This document shows positions 35,556 to 44,650 of a stretch of DNA of 46,279 bases, piece by piece. The position numbers and the translations under genes are program-made. The DNA is from an uncultured Bacteroidales bacterium (lineage in GTDB: Bacteria; Bacteroidota; Bacteroidia; Bacteroidales; UBA932): assembly GCA_900318355.1 (NCBI GenBank), contig ONKE01000046.1:1-46279 (forward strand), given 5' to 3'. The first letter of the stretch is position 1. The number at the start of each line of letters is the position of its first letter. The notes under the pieces are model-generated. The model was not told where the DNA came from and did no database searches. It saw nothing but the letters and a program-made list of their open reading frames with translations.

Positions 35556-36554
35556 TTAGAGCTTTTCAGCTGTGATTTGCGGGTAAATGGCGCTGAGGCC
35601 ACCAACACCTTCTGCCAGGAAGTAAAAACCGTATTCCTTGCCGAAATCAAGACCGATGATCTTGTTGTTTTCATCCTTGACGATTGCAACGTCAACGGAA
35701 CCGGTCTTGCCGATGGAATCGTCGTCCTTGAGCCAGTAGAGCGTAAACGGCGTTTCGCCGCCATACTTGTATTCCGAGGCCTGACCGAAAGGAATGTTGA
35801 TCTTGGTCAGTTCCTCATCAACGTTTCCGTAATACATCATATCGAAGTCAGCCCAGCTGGGAACGGCAAAGAAGTTGAAGAACCACACCATATGGTCGTC
35901 CTTCTCATCCTTGTAAAGGCTCATCGTCCAGGACTCGCCGTCACCGTCCGTGGCCTTGTAGTCGCCCAGCAGTTCGGTAAGCGGGTGGTTGACATCGCCG
36001 ATCGTGACGGTGCAGGTTGAGTTGTTGCCGAGATTGACGGACTCGGGTTTCGAGAGCTTGATGTCGAACTTGAGGTCGCCCGTATATTCAGGGTTGTAGA
36101 TGAGTTCGAACTCGATGTACTGGGTACGGTGGTCGGCGTCGAAGGAAAGGGTTCCGGAAGCGGTAAGCAGACGGAAATTGACATCGCGGTGGGCAGTGAC
36201 ATCCTTCCAGTTGGCCTGATCGTCGGGATCGCCTTTCTTGTCCCACAGATCGTGATACAGGACCACTTCATTTCCCTTGTCGTCCTTTGTCGTTTCGACA
36301 ATCTCGAACTTGACGGTCTCGGAAATACCCTTCAGGGAAGCAAGGGTCACAGGGACCTTGAGCGTGTGTTTTTCGTCCCATTCGTAGATTTCTCCGCTGG
36401 GTTTGACTCCGGCTTCGTCCTGGGAAACGGAGGGACGCTCGAACGCTACGAACGCGTTGGCATCATCAAACACGGGCGGTTCGTTCTTGCTGCAGGAAGC
36501 AACCAGCAACAGCCCGGCTGAGAGCAGTGTTATGTATGTAAAAACTTTTTTCAT
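35556..36554 (-). CDS. Lipoprotein with Calx-beta-like domain, second SusC/D operon
   Basis: The 332-residue protein has a lipobox (LLLVASC, Cys21). A segment at about residues 35-190 (LKVPVTLASLKG..., GTLSFDADHRTQYIEFELI..., SVNLGNNSTCTVTI) resembles the Calx-beta fold with an Ig-type arrangement. The rest is a beta-rich domain with many Trp/Tyr/Phe (MVWFFNFF, DFDMMYYG). No enzyme motif is visible. It lies 17 bases after the susD-like stop and 12 bases before the next lipoprotein gene. It probably binds substrate at the surface together with SusD. Confidence 0.8.
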   Translation of the reverse strand: MKKVFTYITLLSAGLLLVASCSKNEPPVFDDANAFVAFERPSVSQDEAGVKPSGEIYEWDEKHTLKVPVTLASLKGISETVKFEIVETTKDDKGNEVVLYHDLWDKKGDPDDQANWKDVTAHRDVNFRLLTASGTLSFDADHRTQYIEFELIYNPEYTGDLKFDIKLSKPESVNLGNNSTCTVTIGDVNHPLTELLGDYKATDGDGESWTMSLYKDEKDDHMVWFFNFFAVPSWADFDMMYYGNVDEELTKINIPFGQASEYKYGGETPFTLYWLKDDDSIGKTGSVDVAIVKDENNKIIGLDFGKEYGFYFLAEGVGGLSAIYPQITAEKL

Positions 36555-36571
36555 AATACTCGAACCTTTCG

Positions 36572-38026
36572 TTATTCTTTGTAACCGTCGTTCTGTTTGA
36601 GATTGGCATTAACTTCGAGTTCGCGCTTGGGAATGGGGAGTGCCCAGCGGTAGTCGGGGAAGTTGATGTTCTGATAGCGGGGATCCATGCCGTAGCAGAG
36701 GTCGCGGACAACGCTTTCGCCCCAGCGGGCCTTGTCAAAGAAGTAGTGGCCTTCCCAGGCAAGTTCCTTGCGACGTTCGCTCTTGATGGCGTCCATACCG
36801 ACCGAGTTCAGACCGGCGAGACCACGGTTGGTGATAACCTCGTTGAGGTCCTTCACTGCGGTTGTTCCGGGGATGCTGGCGCCATTGACAATAGCCTCGG
36901 CACGGTTGAGGTACATTTCGCTCAGGCGAAGGATGACGGTGTTGTTGGCGTCAGGATTTCCAAGTCCCTTGCCCTTGTATTTAAGGGTCCACCAAAGACC
37001 GTCGGTCTCGTTCTTGTCCTGGCAGTAGAGCTTCTTGCGGATGTCGCCGTCGGCATAGCTGTTATAGAGCTCGGCGCTGCAGATGCAGTCGCCATAGGCG
37101 CCGTCGGGATAGCACATGTACATCGGGTTCTCGTTGGAATAGTTGCCCAGGTCGATGTAGTTCTCAAAAATAACTTCGCTGCCGCCTGTATTCTGATTCC
37201 AGACCTTTTCGTAGTTTTCGACAGTATAGAGCTCGAACTTCCCGCTGTCGATAACCTTGGTCGCGTAATCAGCGGCTTTCTGCCATTCACCCATGTAGAG
37301 GTAGACACGGCTCAGGAGAGCCTGAATGGCCTCGAGGGTGACGACAGCCTTCTTATCAGCAACGCCGGAACGGGCGTAGGAAGGGTCGATCGCTTCTTCA
37401 GCCGCAAGCAAATCCTCGACGACCTTGGGATAGACTTCCAGGACGGGATCGCGGGCGGGAGTGCCGGCAGGGTCGGTGTGGATGACATAGGGAATGCCAA
37501 GTTTCTGCTTTTCGTTCAGGGTCTTTTCGTTGGCCTTGACATAGGTGTAAGGCAGGGCGAAAAGGGTCACCATGTCGAAGTGGCAGAATGCGCGGATGAA
37601 CAGGCACTCGGCCTTGAGGTTGTTCAGGTCTTGGACGGTCACGTCGCCGACATCCTTGCCTTCAAGGTTGTCGATGACGTTGTTGCAGGCAGCGATAGCC
37701 TCATAACCGAGGGCCCACATCGAGGAGGTGGACTCCGGGAGGTAGTTCCAGTTCATCTCTGTGTTGTAGCGGTTGGAAGTATGGTCAGCATTCTTCATGC
37801 CGTTGCCGGAACGCATCTCGGATTCGAGGACGCGCTCGCCGCCATACCAGCCCAGGCTGCCGAAATAGGCATAGACGCCTTGGGTAACCTTGTCCAGTCC
37901 GCTGTAGGTTGACAGGGTCAACTCAGAGCTCTGGGAAAGCTTCGGGCCTTTCTCGAGAAAATCCTTGCAACCGCTCAGGCTGAGGGCTGCGAGCCCGATG
38001 AAAATATAGGTAATAACTCTTTTCAT
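36572..38026 (-). CDS. SusD/RagB-family lipoprotein, second system
   Basis: The 484-residue lipoprotein starts MKRVITYIFIGLAAL with lipobox SLSGC (Cys20) and has the SusD fold, with helical TPR units and the C-terminal signature (ERRKELAWEGHYFFDKARWGE, then the PIPKRELEVNANL end). It partners the adjacent SusC. ATGs at 38068 and 38035 also fit the frame; 38026 gives the standard signal start and follows the susC-like stop by 22 bases. The ligand is unknown because no glycosidase is in the operon. Confidence 0.94.
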   Translation of the reverse strand: MKRVITYIFIGLAALSLSGCKDFLEKGPKLSQSSELTLSTYSGLDKVTQGVYAYFGSLGWYGGERVLESEMRSGNGMKNADHTSNRYNTEMNWNYLPESTSSMWALGYEAIAACNNVIDNLEGKDVGDVTVQDLNNLKAECLFIRAFCHFDMVTLFALPYTYVKANEKTLNEKQKLGIPYVIHTDPAGTPARDPVLEVYPKVVEDLLAAEEAIDPSYARSGVADKKAVVTLEAIQALLSRVYLYMGEWQKAADYATKVIDSGKFELYTVENYEKVWNQNTGGSEVIFENYIDLGNYSNENPMYMCYPDGAYGDCICSAELYNSYADGDIRKKLYCQDKNETDGLWWTLKYKGKGLGNPDANNTVILRLSEMYLNRAEAIVNGASIPGTTAVKDLNEVITNRGLAGLNSVGMDAIKSERRKELAWEGHYFFDKARWGESVVRDLCYGMDPRYQNINFPDYRWALPIPKRELEVNANLKQNDGYKE

Positions 38027-38048
38027 AATCTTCATTCCTTTTAAACGG

Positions 38049-41000
38049 TTAGAAGGAAATCTCGACACCGCCGATCAGGCTCTTGACCATGGAGTGGTTG
38101 CCGCCGTAGGAGTAACCGAGGGGACCAAGTTCAGGGTCAAGCGCGTTGACATGGTGGAAGGTGTAGGGATTCAGGGCACTGATGTAGAACTTCAAGCCGC
38201 TGAGCTTGATGGATTTGACCACCTTCTCAGGCAGAGCGTAAGCCAGAGTGATGTCGCGGATACGCAGGTAGCTGCCATCTTCGAGGAAGCGGGTGCTGTA
38301 GCCGGTGTACCAGACATTGGAACCGCCTGCGATGGGCTTCGGGGTGACTCCGGTGTCGCCGGGCTTCTTCCAGTAGTTCAGCGAATTGGCGGTGCTGTTG
38401 CCCACCAGCGTGTCTTCACCATCGGAGAAATACCAGTTGTTGGAGAGGACCTTGTTGCCGTAGACATATTCGAAGTATGCGCTGAGGCTCAGGCCTTTCC
38501 ACGCCACCTGGGTGTTGAAACCGCCGGTGCAGAGAGGTTCGGGGGAACCTGCATAAATGTAACGGCCCTTGGTACGGTCGCTGGTCAGGGTGCCGTCCTC
38601 TGCGACGAAGAGACCTTCACCGTTGGACGGGTTGACACCGGCATATTCGCGGAGGTAGAAGTTGTAGAGGCTCATGCCTTCGACGATACGGACAGGAGTG
38701 GAACGTTCGGCGCTGCCACGGGTACGGGAGTCAACCGTGGTCAGATAGCCTGAACCTGCCAGGTCGAGGACCTTGGAACGGTTCCAGGCAATGTTGAAGC
38801 CGGCAGTCCAAATCCAGTCGCTCTTGCGGAGGATGGTAGCGTCAAGCGAAAACTCCACACCGCGGTTGCGGAGGGAACCCACGTTCATGAAGTTGGACCC
38901 GAAACCGGTGGTGTAGGGAACGGACTTGCTAAGGAGCATGTCGGTGGTGAGACGGTTGTAGAAGTCGATGCTACCGGAGATGCGGTCGTCAAGGAAACCA
39001 AAATCGAGACCTACGTTCCAGGTCTTGTTCTTTTCCCAGGAGAGTTTCGGATTATCCGGACGGGAAGGGAGCATACCGTTGACGTTGTTGTACTGGACGG
39101 TACTGTAAACGCCGTATGCGCGATAGGGAGAGATGTTGTTGTTACCGTTGACACCGTAAGAGGCGCGGAGCTTGAGCTGGCTGAGCCAGCTGCTTGTCGC
39201 GGCCATGAACTTTTCCTTCTCGATGTTCCAGCTTCCGGATACCGACCAGAACACACCCCATCTGTTGGATGCACCGAACAGGGAGCTGCCGTCGGCACGG
39301 ACAGAAGCGGACAGGAAATACTTGTTGTCAAAGTTGTAGTCCGCAACGCCGAAGAAGGAGAGGAGGCTGTATTCGGAGAAACCGTAGCCGACCTGGTCTT
39401 CAGCCTGGGTCGAAGTCGTAGGATACGGGATTGCCGGATCCACATGGGGGGAATCACCGCCGACATAGTCGTAGGTGTCGACCATGGCTTCCTGGCCGAT
39501 GAGCAGACGTACATTATGGTTGCCGAACTGATCGAGGTAGTTGGCCGTATTGGAGGTGGTCAGTCGACGTTCCTTGGATGTGTAGGTATCCAGCCCGGAC
39601 TCTCCGGTCTGGTCGGCGAGCGGGTTACTGTATGACCTGGAATCAACAACGCTCATTTCAGCACTGTTGGTAGTCTTGAGGGTTAGCTTGGGGATGGGCT
39701 TCCACTCAAGGAACATGGTGCCGTTGAAGCGGTATTCCTTATCGGTATTCTCGTCATACAGAGCATGGGCGAGCGGGTTCTCACCACCATTTTCAGTCGG
39801 GAAAGTGAAGTTGCCGTCAGCATCCTTTATGGGAGTCCAGGGGAGGAGGGCGAACATCGCCTGCGCCGGGTTCAGGTAGTAGGAGTTACCCATGATGGTG
39901 GAAGAAGACTCGTTGTAGGAGACGTTGACGCGTGCTCCGGAGGTGAGTTTCTTCGTCAGTTTGTAGTCGGCGTTGACGCGGGCGGAGAAACGGCTGTAAC
40001 TGTTGGCGTTGTACACACCGTCATTTTTGTGGTAAGACAATGACGAGTAGTAAGAGCCGCGGTCGTTGCCGCCGGTGGCATTGATTTCATATTCCTGCAG
40101 GGTGCCGATCTTGGTCAAATCCTGATACCAGTTGTGGCTTCCGTTCTGAAGCAGGGAATAAGGAACATAGTATGCGGAAGTCGGATCGTCGGGATTTGCA
40201 CCGGCGTTGCGAGCGGAATCGCGCCAATAGTTGATCAGTTCCTCACCGGTAAGGGGACGGAAATGGTTGTCATTGGCCAGTTGCTGGGCACCGAACTTGG
40301 CCTGGGCCGTGAACTTGGCCTGGCCGGCCTTTCCGCTCTTGGTGGTCACGAGGATGACGCCGTTGGCGGCACGGGAACCATAGACGGAAGCGGCCGCAGC
40401 ATCCTTCAGCACGGTGATGGACTCGATGTCGTTCGGGTTGAGGAAAGCCGTGTTGGTACCGCCACCGACACCATAGTTGGAGTAGCTACGGTTATCGTCG
40501 GCGATGATGGGAATTCCGTCGACTACCCACAGAGGCTCGTTGCCGGCGTTGATTGAAGAGGTACCGCGCACGCGAATGGTGGTGGTGGAACCCGGCTGTC
40601 CGGAGTAGGAAGACATCTGGACACCCGCAATCTTACCGGAGAGCATCTTGTCGATGGATGTCGCCGGGGACTCGACCAGCTGGTCGGCCTTCATCGAGGT
40701 CACGCTGCCGGTCGCAGCCTCGCGCCGTACCGTACCATAGGCGACGACGATGACGTCACCGAGCTTCTGGGACTCCGGCTTGAGCTGGATGTTGATGAGA
40801 GAACGGCCGCCGATAGAGACCTCGAGCGCTTCATAGCCAAGGCAGCTCACGATCAAGACTCCGTCGGACGTAGCGTTGATCCGGTAGTTGCCGGACACGC
40901 TGGATAGCGCATAGGCACTGGCATTTTCTTTCACCTGGATGGTTGCACCGGGGATCGGTTCACCATTGGAGGCGTCGGAAACGTTGCCCGTCACAGTGAA

Positions 41001-41072
41001 AGACTGAGCGGACAGGACACCTGCCGAAAGCACCAGTACGAGCGCCGTGAAAAAGAGCTTAATTTTTTTCAT
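38049..41072 (-). CDS. SusC/RagA TonB-dependent transporter, second system
   Basis: The 1007-residue outer membrane transporter has a signal peptide (ends AGVLSAQS), a carboxypeptidase-regulatory-like domain (about 25-105), the SusC segment GDVIVVAYGTVRREAATGS, a plug (LWVVDGIPI, YGSRAANGVILVTTK) and a barrel ending VEISF. The frame is open to 41171, but MKKIKLFFTALVLVL at 41072 carries the signal. It differs clearly in sequence from the first SusC in this window, so it is not a recent duplicate. It is the first gene of the operon after a 449-base intergenic region. Confidence 0.95.
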   Translation of the reverse strand: MKKIKLFFTALVLVLSAGVLSAQSFTVTGNVSDASNGEPIPGATIQVKENASAYALSSVSGNYRINATSDGVLIVSCLGYEALEVSIGGRSLINIQLKPESQKLGDVIVVAYGTVRREAATGSVTSMKADQLVESPATSIDKMLSGKIAGVQMSSYSGQPGSTTTIRVRGTSSINAGNEPLWVVDGIPIIADDNRSYSNYGVGGGTNTAFLNPNDIESITVLKDAAAASVYGSRAANGVILVTTKSGKAGQAKFTAQAKFGAQQLANDNHFRPLTGEELINYWRDSARNAGANPDDPTSAYYVPYSLLQNGSHNWYQDLTKIGTLQEYEINATGGNDRGSYYSSLSYHKNDGVYNANSYSRFSARVNADYKLTKKLTSGARVNVSYNESSSTIMGNSYYLNPAQAMFALLPWTPIKDADGNFTFPTENGGENPLAHALYDENTDKEYRFNGTMFLEWKPIPKLTLKTTNSAEMSVVDSRSYSNPLADQTGESGLDTYTSKERRLTTSNTANYLDQFGNHNVRLLIGQEAMVDTYDYVGGDSPHVDPAIPYPTTSTQAEDQVGYGFSEYSLLSFFGVADYNFDNKYFLSASVRADGSSLFGASNRWGVFWSVSGSWNIEKEKFMAATSSWLSQLKLRASYGVNGNNNISPYRAYGVYSTVQYNNVNGMLPSRPDNPKLSWEKNKTWNVGLDFGFLDDRISGSIDFYNRLTTDMLLSKSVPYTTGFGSNFMNVGSLRNRGVEFSLDATILRKSDWIWTAGFNIAWNRSKVLDLAGSGYLTTVDSRTRGSAERSTPVRIVEGMSLYNFYLREYAGVNPSNGEGLFVAEDGTLTSDRTKGRYIYAGSPEPLCTGGFNTQVAWKGLSLSAYFEYVYGNKVLSNNWYFSDGEDTLVGNSTANSLNYWKKPGDTGVTPKPIAGGSNVWYTGYSTRFLEDGSYLRIRDITLAYALPEKVVKSIKLSGLKFYISALNPYTFHHVNALDPELGPLGYSYGGNHSMVKSLIGGVEISF

Positions 41073-41319
41073 AAGCCATACTTTAATTAATATTGAATAA
41101 GTACACTCGTTCGTTTCGTTTTCCTGCCGGGCGCGAAAAAACACTCCTCCAAGCAAGGAAATTTCCAGCAAAGTAAAAAAATCTTCTTTTTAATTCCAAA
41201 TCCTAAAAATGATGCAACAAATATCTAAATCAGCGTTTTAACGGTTTATAAAATAATCTTTCGGAGAGTTGAAAATAATTTTCCATTACAAATTGAAACA
41301 AAATCGGCCAAATTTGTTT

Positions 41320-41327
41320 CAAAAATA
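41320..41327 (-). promoter_or_regulatory. Candidate second susC promoter -7 box
   Basis: Minus strand TATTTTTG is the only perfect TAnnTTTG I found in the susC leader. There is no TTTG at the -33 distance; the first copy of the direct repeat lies there instead, as expected for an activator-dependent promoter. Confidence 0.4.
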
Positions 41328-41347
41328 AATAATTCATTTTTTCAGAC

Positions 41348-41380
41348 TTTTTTGCGAAAAATGTTGCATTTTTTGCGAAA
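41348..41380. repeat. Direct repeat TTTTTTGCGAAA with 21-bp period
   Basis: TTTTTTGCGAAA occurs at 41348-41359 and again at 41369-41380. The copies are offset by 21 bp, two helical turns. Between them CGAAAAATG (41355-41363) and CATTTTTTG (41367-41375) also form an inverted pair with one mismatch. It is a good candidate binding site for a regulator of the second SusC/D operon. Confidence 0.55.
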
Positions 41381-41483
41381 GTTTTTATTAAAACCTTTTA
41401 TAAGATACCCACAGGACCGATTGCAATCCGACAAGCGCCGTGGCGCGGTCGGAATTCCGCGAAATCCGGTCCCCTCCTGAATC

Positions 41484-41515
41484 TTTGAAGGACGGATTTT
41501 TTTTCGTAACTTTCG
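41484..41515 (+). promoter_or_regulatory. radA promoter
   Basis: TTTG (41484-41487), 19 bases, then TAACTTTCG (41507-41515). Both elements and their spacing match the Bacteroidetes consensus except for one base. The ATG follows 6 bases later at 41522, so the mRNA should be nearly leaderless. Confidence 0.65.
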
Positions 41516-41521
41516 GCCGAT

Positions 41522-42892
41522 ATGGCGACGAAAGATAAAACAGTCTGGTTCTGCACTTCGTGCGGCAACGAGAGCCCCAAGTGGATGGGAAAATGCCCCG
41601 CTTGCGGGGAGTGGAACACCTTGGTCGAACAGACCGTAGCGACCGGAAAGGCGCCCAAGAGCGCCGCGGCAGCATCACGCAGCGGAAGCCACCGTCCGCA
41701 ACCGTTGCGCGAAGTCGGTTCCGCACAGGACCGGCGGGTTTCCCTCGGCATCGGCGAAGTGGACAGACTCCTCGGCGGCGGACTGGTGGAAGGCTCCCTG
41801 GTGCTCCTGGGCGGCGAACCCGGCATAGGCAAGTCGACCCTGTCGCTGCAGATTCCCCTCTCCTGCCCCGGCCTCAAGACCCTCTACGTTTCCGGAGAGG
41901 AAAGCCCGCGCCAGGTCAAAATGAGGGCCGACCGCCTCGGCGGCGATATCTCCAACTGCCTCATTTTCAGTGAAACCCTCATCGAAGACATCATTGCCGA
42001 AGCCCGCGACATACGCCCGGGGCTCATGGTGGTGGATTCGGTCCAGACCATGTATTCCCAGGGCATCGACTCGTCGGCGGGGTCGGTGAGCCAGATCAAG
42101 GAAGTGACGTCGCTGCTGCTCCATTTTGCCAAATCCACCGGCATCCCCGTCATCCTCATCGGCCACATCACAAAGGACGGAACCATCGCCGGGCCGAAGA
42201 TTCTCGAGCATATCGTGGACGTGGTCCTGCAGTTCGAAGGCGACGACAAGGGCTCCTACCGCCTTCTGCGCAGCATCAAGAACCGTTTCGGCTCGACCAG
42301 CGAACTGGCCGTCTTCGAGATGACCGGCACCGGCCTGCGCGAAGTGACCAACCCTTCGGAAATGCTTATGCCCCAGCACGAACAGGGGCTGAGCGGCACT
42401 GCGGTGTCGGTGATGCTCGACGGGCTGAGGCCTTTCCTCTTCGAGGTTCAAGCCCTGGTGTCGACGGCGGCATACGGCACGGCCCAGCGTTCGGCCACGG
42501 GCTTCGACGTGAGGCGCCTCAACATGCTTCTGGCGGTGCTTGAGAAGCGTGCGGGGTTCAAACTTGCGGCCAAGGACGTGTTCCTCAACATGGCCGGAGG
42601 CCTGAGGGTTGCCGACCCCGCGTGCGACCTTGCAGTGGTGTGCGCGGTGCTGTCGTCCGCATTCGATTTCGCTATTCCGGCAGACGTCTGTTTCGCCGGC
42701 GAAGTGGGCCTGAGCGGGGAAATCCGCCCCGTGGCGCAGACAGAGCGCCGCATCACCGAGGCCGCCCGGCTCGGTATGAAGAAGATTTACGTTTCGAAGT
42801 TTTCGTCGCTCGACGCTGCCGTGAAAGACGGGATTTCCGTCGTCAGGGTCGCCGACATTCCGGCGCTCGTGCGCAGCGTTTTCAAGCAGTAG
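41522..42892 (+). CDS. radA: DNA repair protein RadA/Sms
   Basis: RadA is a hexameric ATPase that extends branch migration in recombination. The 456-residue protein has the N-terminal zinc finger Cys11, Cys14, Cys25, Cys28 (CTSC...CPAC), Walker A GGEPGIGKST, the RadA-specific KNRFGST motif and a C-terminal Lon-protease-like domain (LNMAGGLRV...EVGLSGEIRPV). Length is normal. Its last 11 bases overlap the convergent U32 gene. Confidence 0.97.
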   Translation: MATKDKTVWFCTSCGNESPKWMGKCPACGEWNTLVEQTVATGKAPKSAAAASRSGSHRPQPLREVGSAQDRRVSLGIGEVDRLLGGGLVEGSLVLLGGEPGIGKSTLSLQIPLSCPGLKTLYVSGEESPRQVKMRADRLGGDISNCLIFSETLIEDIIAEARDIRPGLMVVDSVQTMYSQGIDSSAGSVSQIKEVTSLLLHFAKSTGIPVILIGHITKDGTIAGPKILEHIVDVVLQFEGDDKGSYRLLRSIKNRFGSTSELAVFEMTGTGLREVTNPSEMLMPQHEQGLSGTAVSVMLDGLRPFLFEVQALVSTAAYGTAQRSATGFDVRRLNMLLAVLEKRAGFKLAAKDVFLNMAGGLRVADPACDLAVVCAVLSSAFDFAIPADVCFAGEVGLSGEIRPVAQTERRITEAARLGMKKIYVSKFSSLDAAVKDGISVVRVADIPALVRSVFKQ

Positions 42893-44150
42893 CTTCCCAG
42901 AGAAAGACTTTGTCGCCCCTGCGGAGCTTGCCGTCGGGGCATTTTGCGAGCACTTCCGGCGGCACGGCCACGGAGCAGTGTTCGCCCTTCTGCGCCACGT
43001 CGACTTTCTTGAAATCAACGCGGATGTCGCCGGCGGTGAAGGTCACGCAGCCTGTGGTGGCGCCGATGACCATGATTTCGCTGCCGGAGGGCAGAGGGGC
43101 CGCCTCAACGGCGATTTCCGCCACTCCTATGCGGTCGAACCAGTTGGTCACCTTGCCGAAATAAGTTTTCCGGCGGGTGGCCTGGCTGCCATAGACTTCG
43201 CTCCATTCGCCAAGGCGGGCGCCCAGGTAGTAGCCGTCCCAGAATCCGCGGTTGAAAACCTCGGCCAGCGAGGCCCTGAGGCCCTTTTTCAGCTCTTCGG
43301 TATAGGTGCCGCTGCACACGGCGTCGGCCGCTTTGCGGTAACATTCGGCGGTGCGGCGGACGTATTCGGCCGAACGGGCGCGGCCCTCTATCTTGAAAAC
43401 CCTCACGCCGGCCTCGATGAATTTGTCCATGAACTCTATGGTACAGAGGTCTTTGGGCGACATGATATATTCATTGTCGATCTCCAGCTGATTGCCGGTT
43501 TCGGCGTCGGTGACGATGTAGCCGCGACGGCAGACCTGCATGCACGCGCCGCGGTTGGCGGAGGCTCCGTAGGTGTGGAGGCTGAGGTAGCATTTGCCGG
43601 AAGTGGCCATGCAGAAGGCCCCGTGGGCGAACATTTCGATGCGCACCAGGCGGCCGGACGGACCGCGAAGGTCGTCGGAGACGATGCGGTCGTGGATGGC
43701 CTTGACCTGGCCGAGGTTTAGCTCGCGGGCCAGCACGACGACATCGGCCCACTGGGCATAGAACTTCAGCGCTTCGTAGTTGGAGATGGAAAGCTGCGTG
43801 GAGATGTGGACCTCCATGCCGATGGCGCGGGCGTGGAGAATGACGGCCATGTCGGAGGCTATCACCGCGTCGACGCCGGCATCTTTTGCGGCCTGGAGCG
43901 CCTTCCGCGCGTCGTCGATATCTTCTCCGAAAAGGGTGATGTTCAGCGTCAGATAGGTCTTTACGCCGGCTTCGCGGCAGATGCGGACGATCTCCGGAAG
44001 GTCTTCCGGCGCGAAATTGTTGGCGCTGCGCGAGCGCATGTTCAGACGTCCTATCCCGAAATAGACGGCATTGGCGCCACCCTGGATGGCGGCCTGCAGG
44101 CATTCGAAGCTGCCCGCCGGGGACATTATTTCAAGTTCCTCAGGTTTCAC
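42882..44150 (-). CDS. U32 peptidase-family protein (TrhP/RlhA-like)
   Basis: The 422-residue protein belongs to peptidase family U32. It starts with EIMSPAGSFECLQAAIQGGANAVYFG, and the family signature FAHGAFCMATSGKC-YLS and NRGAC...CRRGY carry conserved cysteines, probably for an iron-sulfur cluster. In E. coli, relatives TrhP and RlhA are needed for hydroxylation of tRNA and 23S rRNA bases, so RNA modification is more likely than proteolysis. I cannot say which base. A TAAATTTG box lies about 24 bases upstream. Confidence 0.92.
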   Translation of the reverse strand: MKPEELEIMSPAGSFECLQAAIQGGANAVYFGIGRLNMRSRSANNFAPEDLPEIVRICREAGVKTYLTLNITLFGEDIDDARKALQAAKDAGVDAVIASDMAVILHARAIGMEVHISTQLSISNYEALKFYAQWADVVVLARELNLGQVKAIHDRIVSDDLRGPSGRLVRIEMFAHGAFCMATSGKCYLSLHTYGASANRGACMQVCRRGYIVTDAETGNQLEIDNEYIMSPKDLCTIEFMDKFIEAGVRVFKIEGRARSAEYVRRTAECYRKAADAVCSGTYTEELKKGLRASLAEVFNRGFWDGYYLGARLGEWSEVYGSQATRRKTYFGKVTNWFDRIGVAEIAVEAAPLPSGSEIMVIGATTGCVTFTAGDIRVDFKKVDVAQKGEHCSVAVPPEVLAKCPDGKLRRGDKVFLWEATA

Positions 44151-44173
44151 TGTTGTCCTATTGTTTCCGGCGG

Positions 44174-44181
44174 CAAATTTA
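44174..44181 (-). promoter_or_regulatory. U32 gene promoter -7 box
   Basis: Minus strand TAAATTTG, perfect TAnnTTTG, 23 bases before the ATG at 44150. No good -33 element is visible. Confidence 0.5.
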
Positions 44182-44194
44182 CGCTTTTTCCCAC

Positions 44195-44229
44195 AAAAAA
44201 AGGAAGGACCCTTCGAGGATCCTCCCTTT
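44195..44229 (-). terminator. Terminator of the small lipoprotein gene
   Basis: AAAGGAAGGACCCT (44199-44212) and AGGATCCTCCCTTT (44216-44229) form a 14-bp stem, with two G-U/T wobbles on the minus strand, closing a 3-base loop. The minus-strand product ends in a run of seven T including the base of the stem. It lies 19 bases after the stop at 44249. Confidence 0.85.
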
Positions 44230-44248
44230 AAGCTTGTTCGGCGAAAAA

Positions 44249-44539
44249 TTATTTGCCGAGGCTCTTGACGGCATCTGCAGCGTCCTTGGCGGCGGCAGCG
44301 GCCTCTTTGACTTCTTTGACATCGGCCTTGACCTCTTCGGAAGTCTCCTTGACGGTGGTAGCAGCGTCCTTGACTTCCTTGGTGGCCTTGTCTTCAGCCT
44401 CTTCGCAGCACTCCTTGGCGCCTTCGACGCACTCGGTAGCGGCCTTCTCGGCCTCTTCTGCCTTCTTGTTCTTGTTGCCGCAAGCGGTGGCGCCGGCGAG
44501 CATGGCCAGGATGGCCACAGACATCATAACTTTCTTCAT
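44249..44539 (-). CDS. Small amphipathic-helix lipoprotein
   Basis: The 96-residue protein has a lipobox (AGATAC, Cys20) and then an Ala/Glu/Lys-rich sequence that should be almost all helix, for example VKETSEEVKADVKEVKEAAA. Heptad-like spacing suggests a coiled coil or a periplasmic/surface helix. Three further cysteines (about 37, 44, 45) are unusual for such a protein. I recognise no family. It has its own promoter (TATTTTTG, 44601-44608) and a strong terminator, so it is a single-gene transcript and may be well expressed. Confidence 0.8.
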   Translation of the reverse strand: MKKVMMSVAILAMLAGATACGNKNKKAEEAEKAATECVEGAKECCEEAEDKATKEVKDAATTVKETSEEVKADVKEVKEAAAAAKDAADAVKSLGK

Positions 44540-44600
44540 AAGTCCGTAAATTATAATTAGTTAAACAATATTATATTACGTCTTTTTCTTGCTTTGGGTG

Positions 44601-44608
44601 CAAAAATA
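44601..44608 (-). promoter_or_regulatory. Small lipoprotein promoter -7 box
   Basis: Minus strand TATTTTTG, perfect TAnnTTTG, in an AT-rich region, about 60 bases before the ATG at 44539. Confidence 0.5.
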
Positions 44609-44650
44609 ATATAGTTTTCTTGAAATTGAAAGGATTATTTTGATTTTCTG

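Larger units (their letters stand above)
41073..41521. other. AT-rich intergenic region with divergent control signals
   Basis: This 449-base stretch holds no credible gene; a 112-aa and a 159-aa minus-strand frame cross it but look like shadows. It is AT-rich from about 41170 to 41400. It contains the phased direct repeat (41348-41380), one perfect TAnnTTTG on the minus strand (41320-41327) and the radA promoter (41484-41515). A susC transcript starting near 41316 would have a leader of about 245 bases. Confidence 0.6.

Noticed and set aside
42882-42892. Overlap of radA and the U32 gene
   Set aside because: Short convergent stop overlaps are common in compact genomes and need no special explanation.
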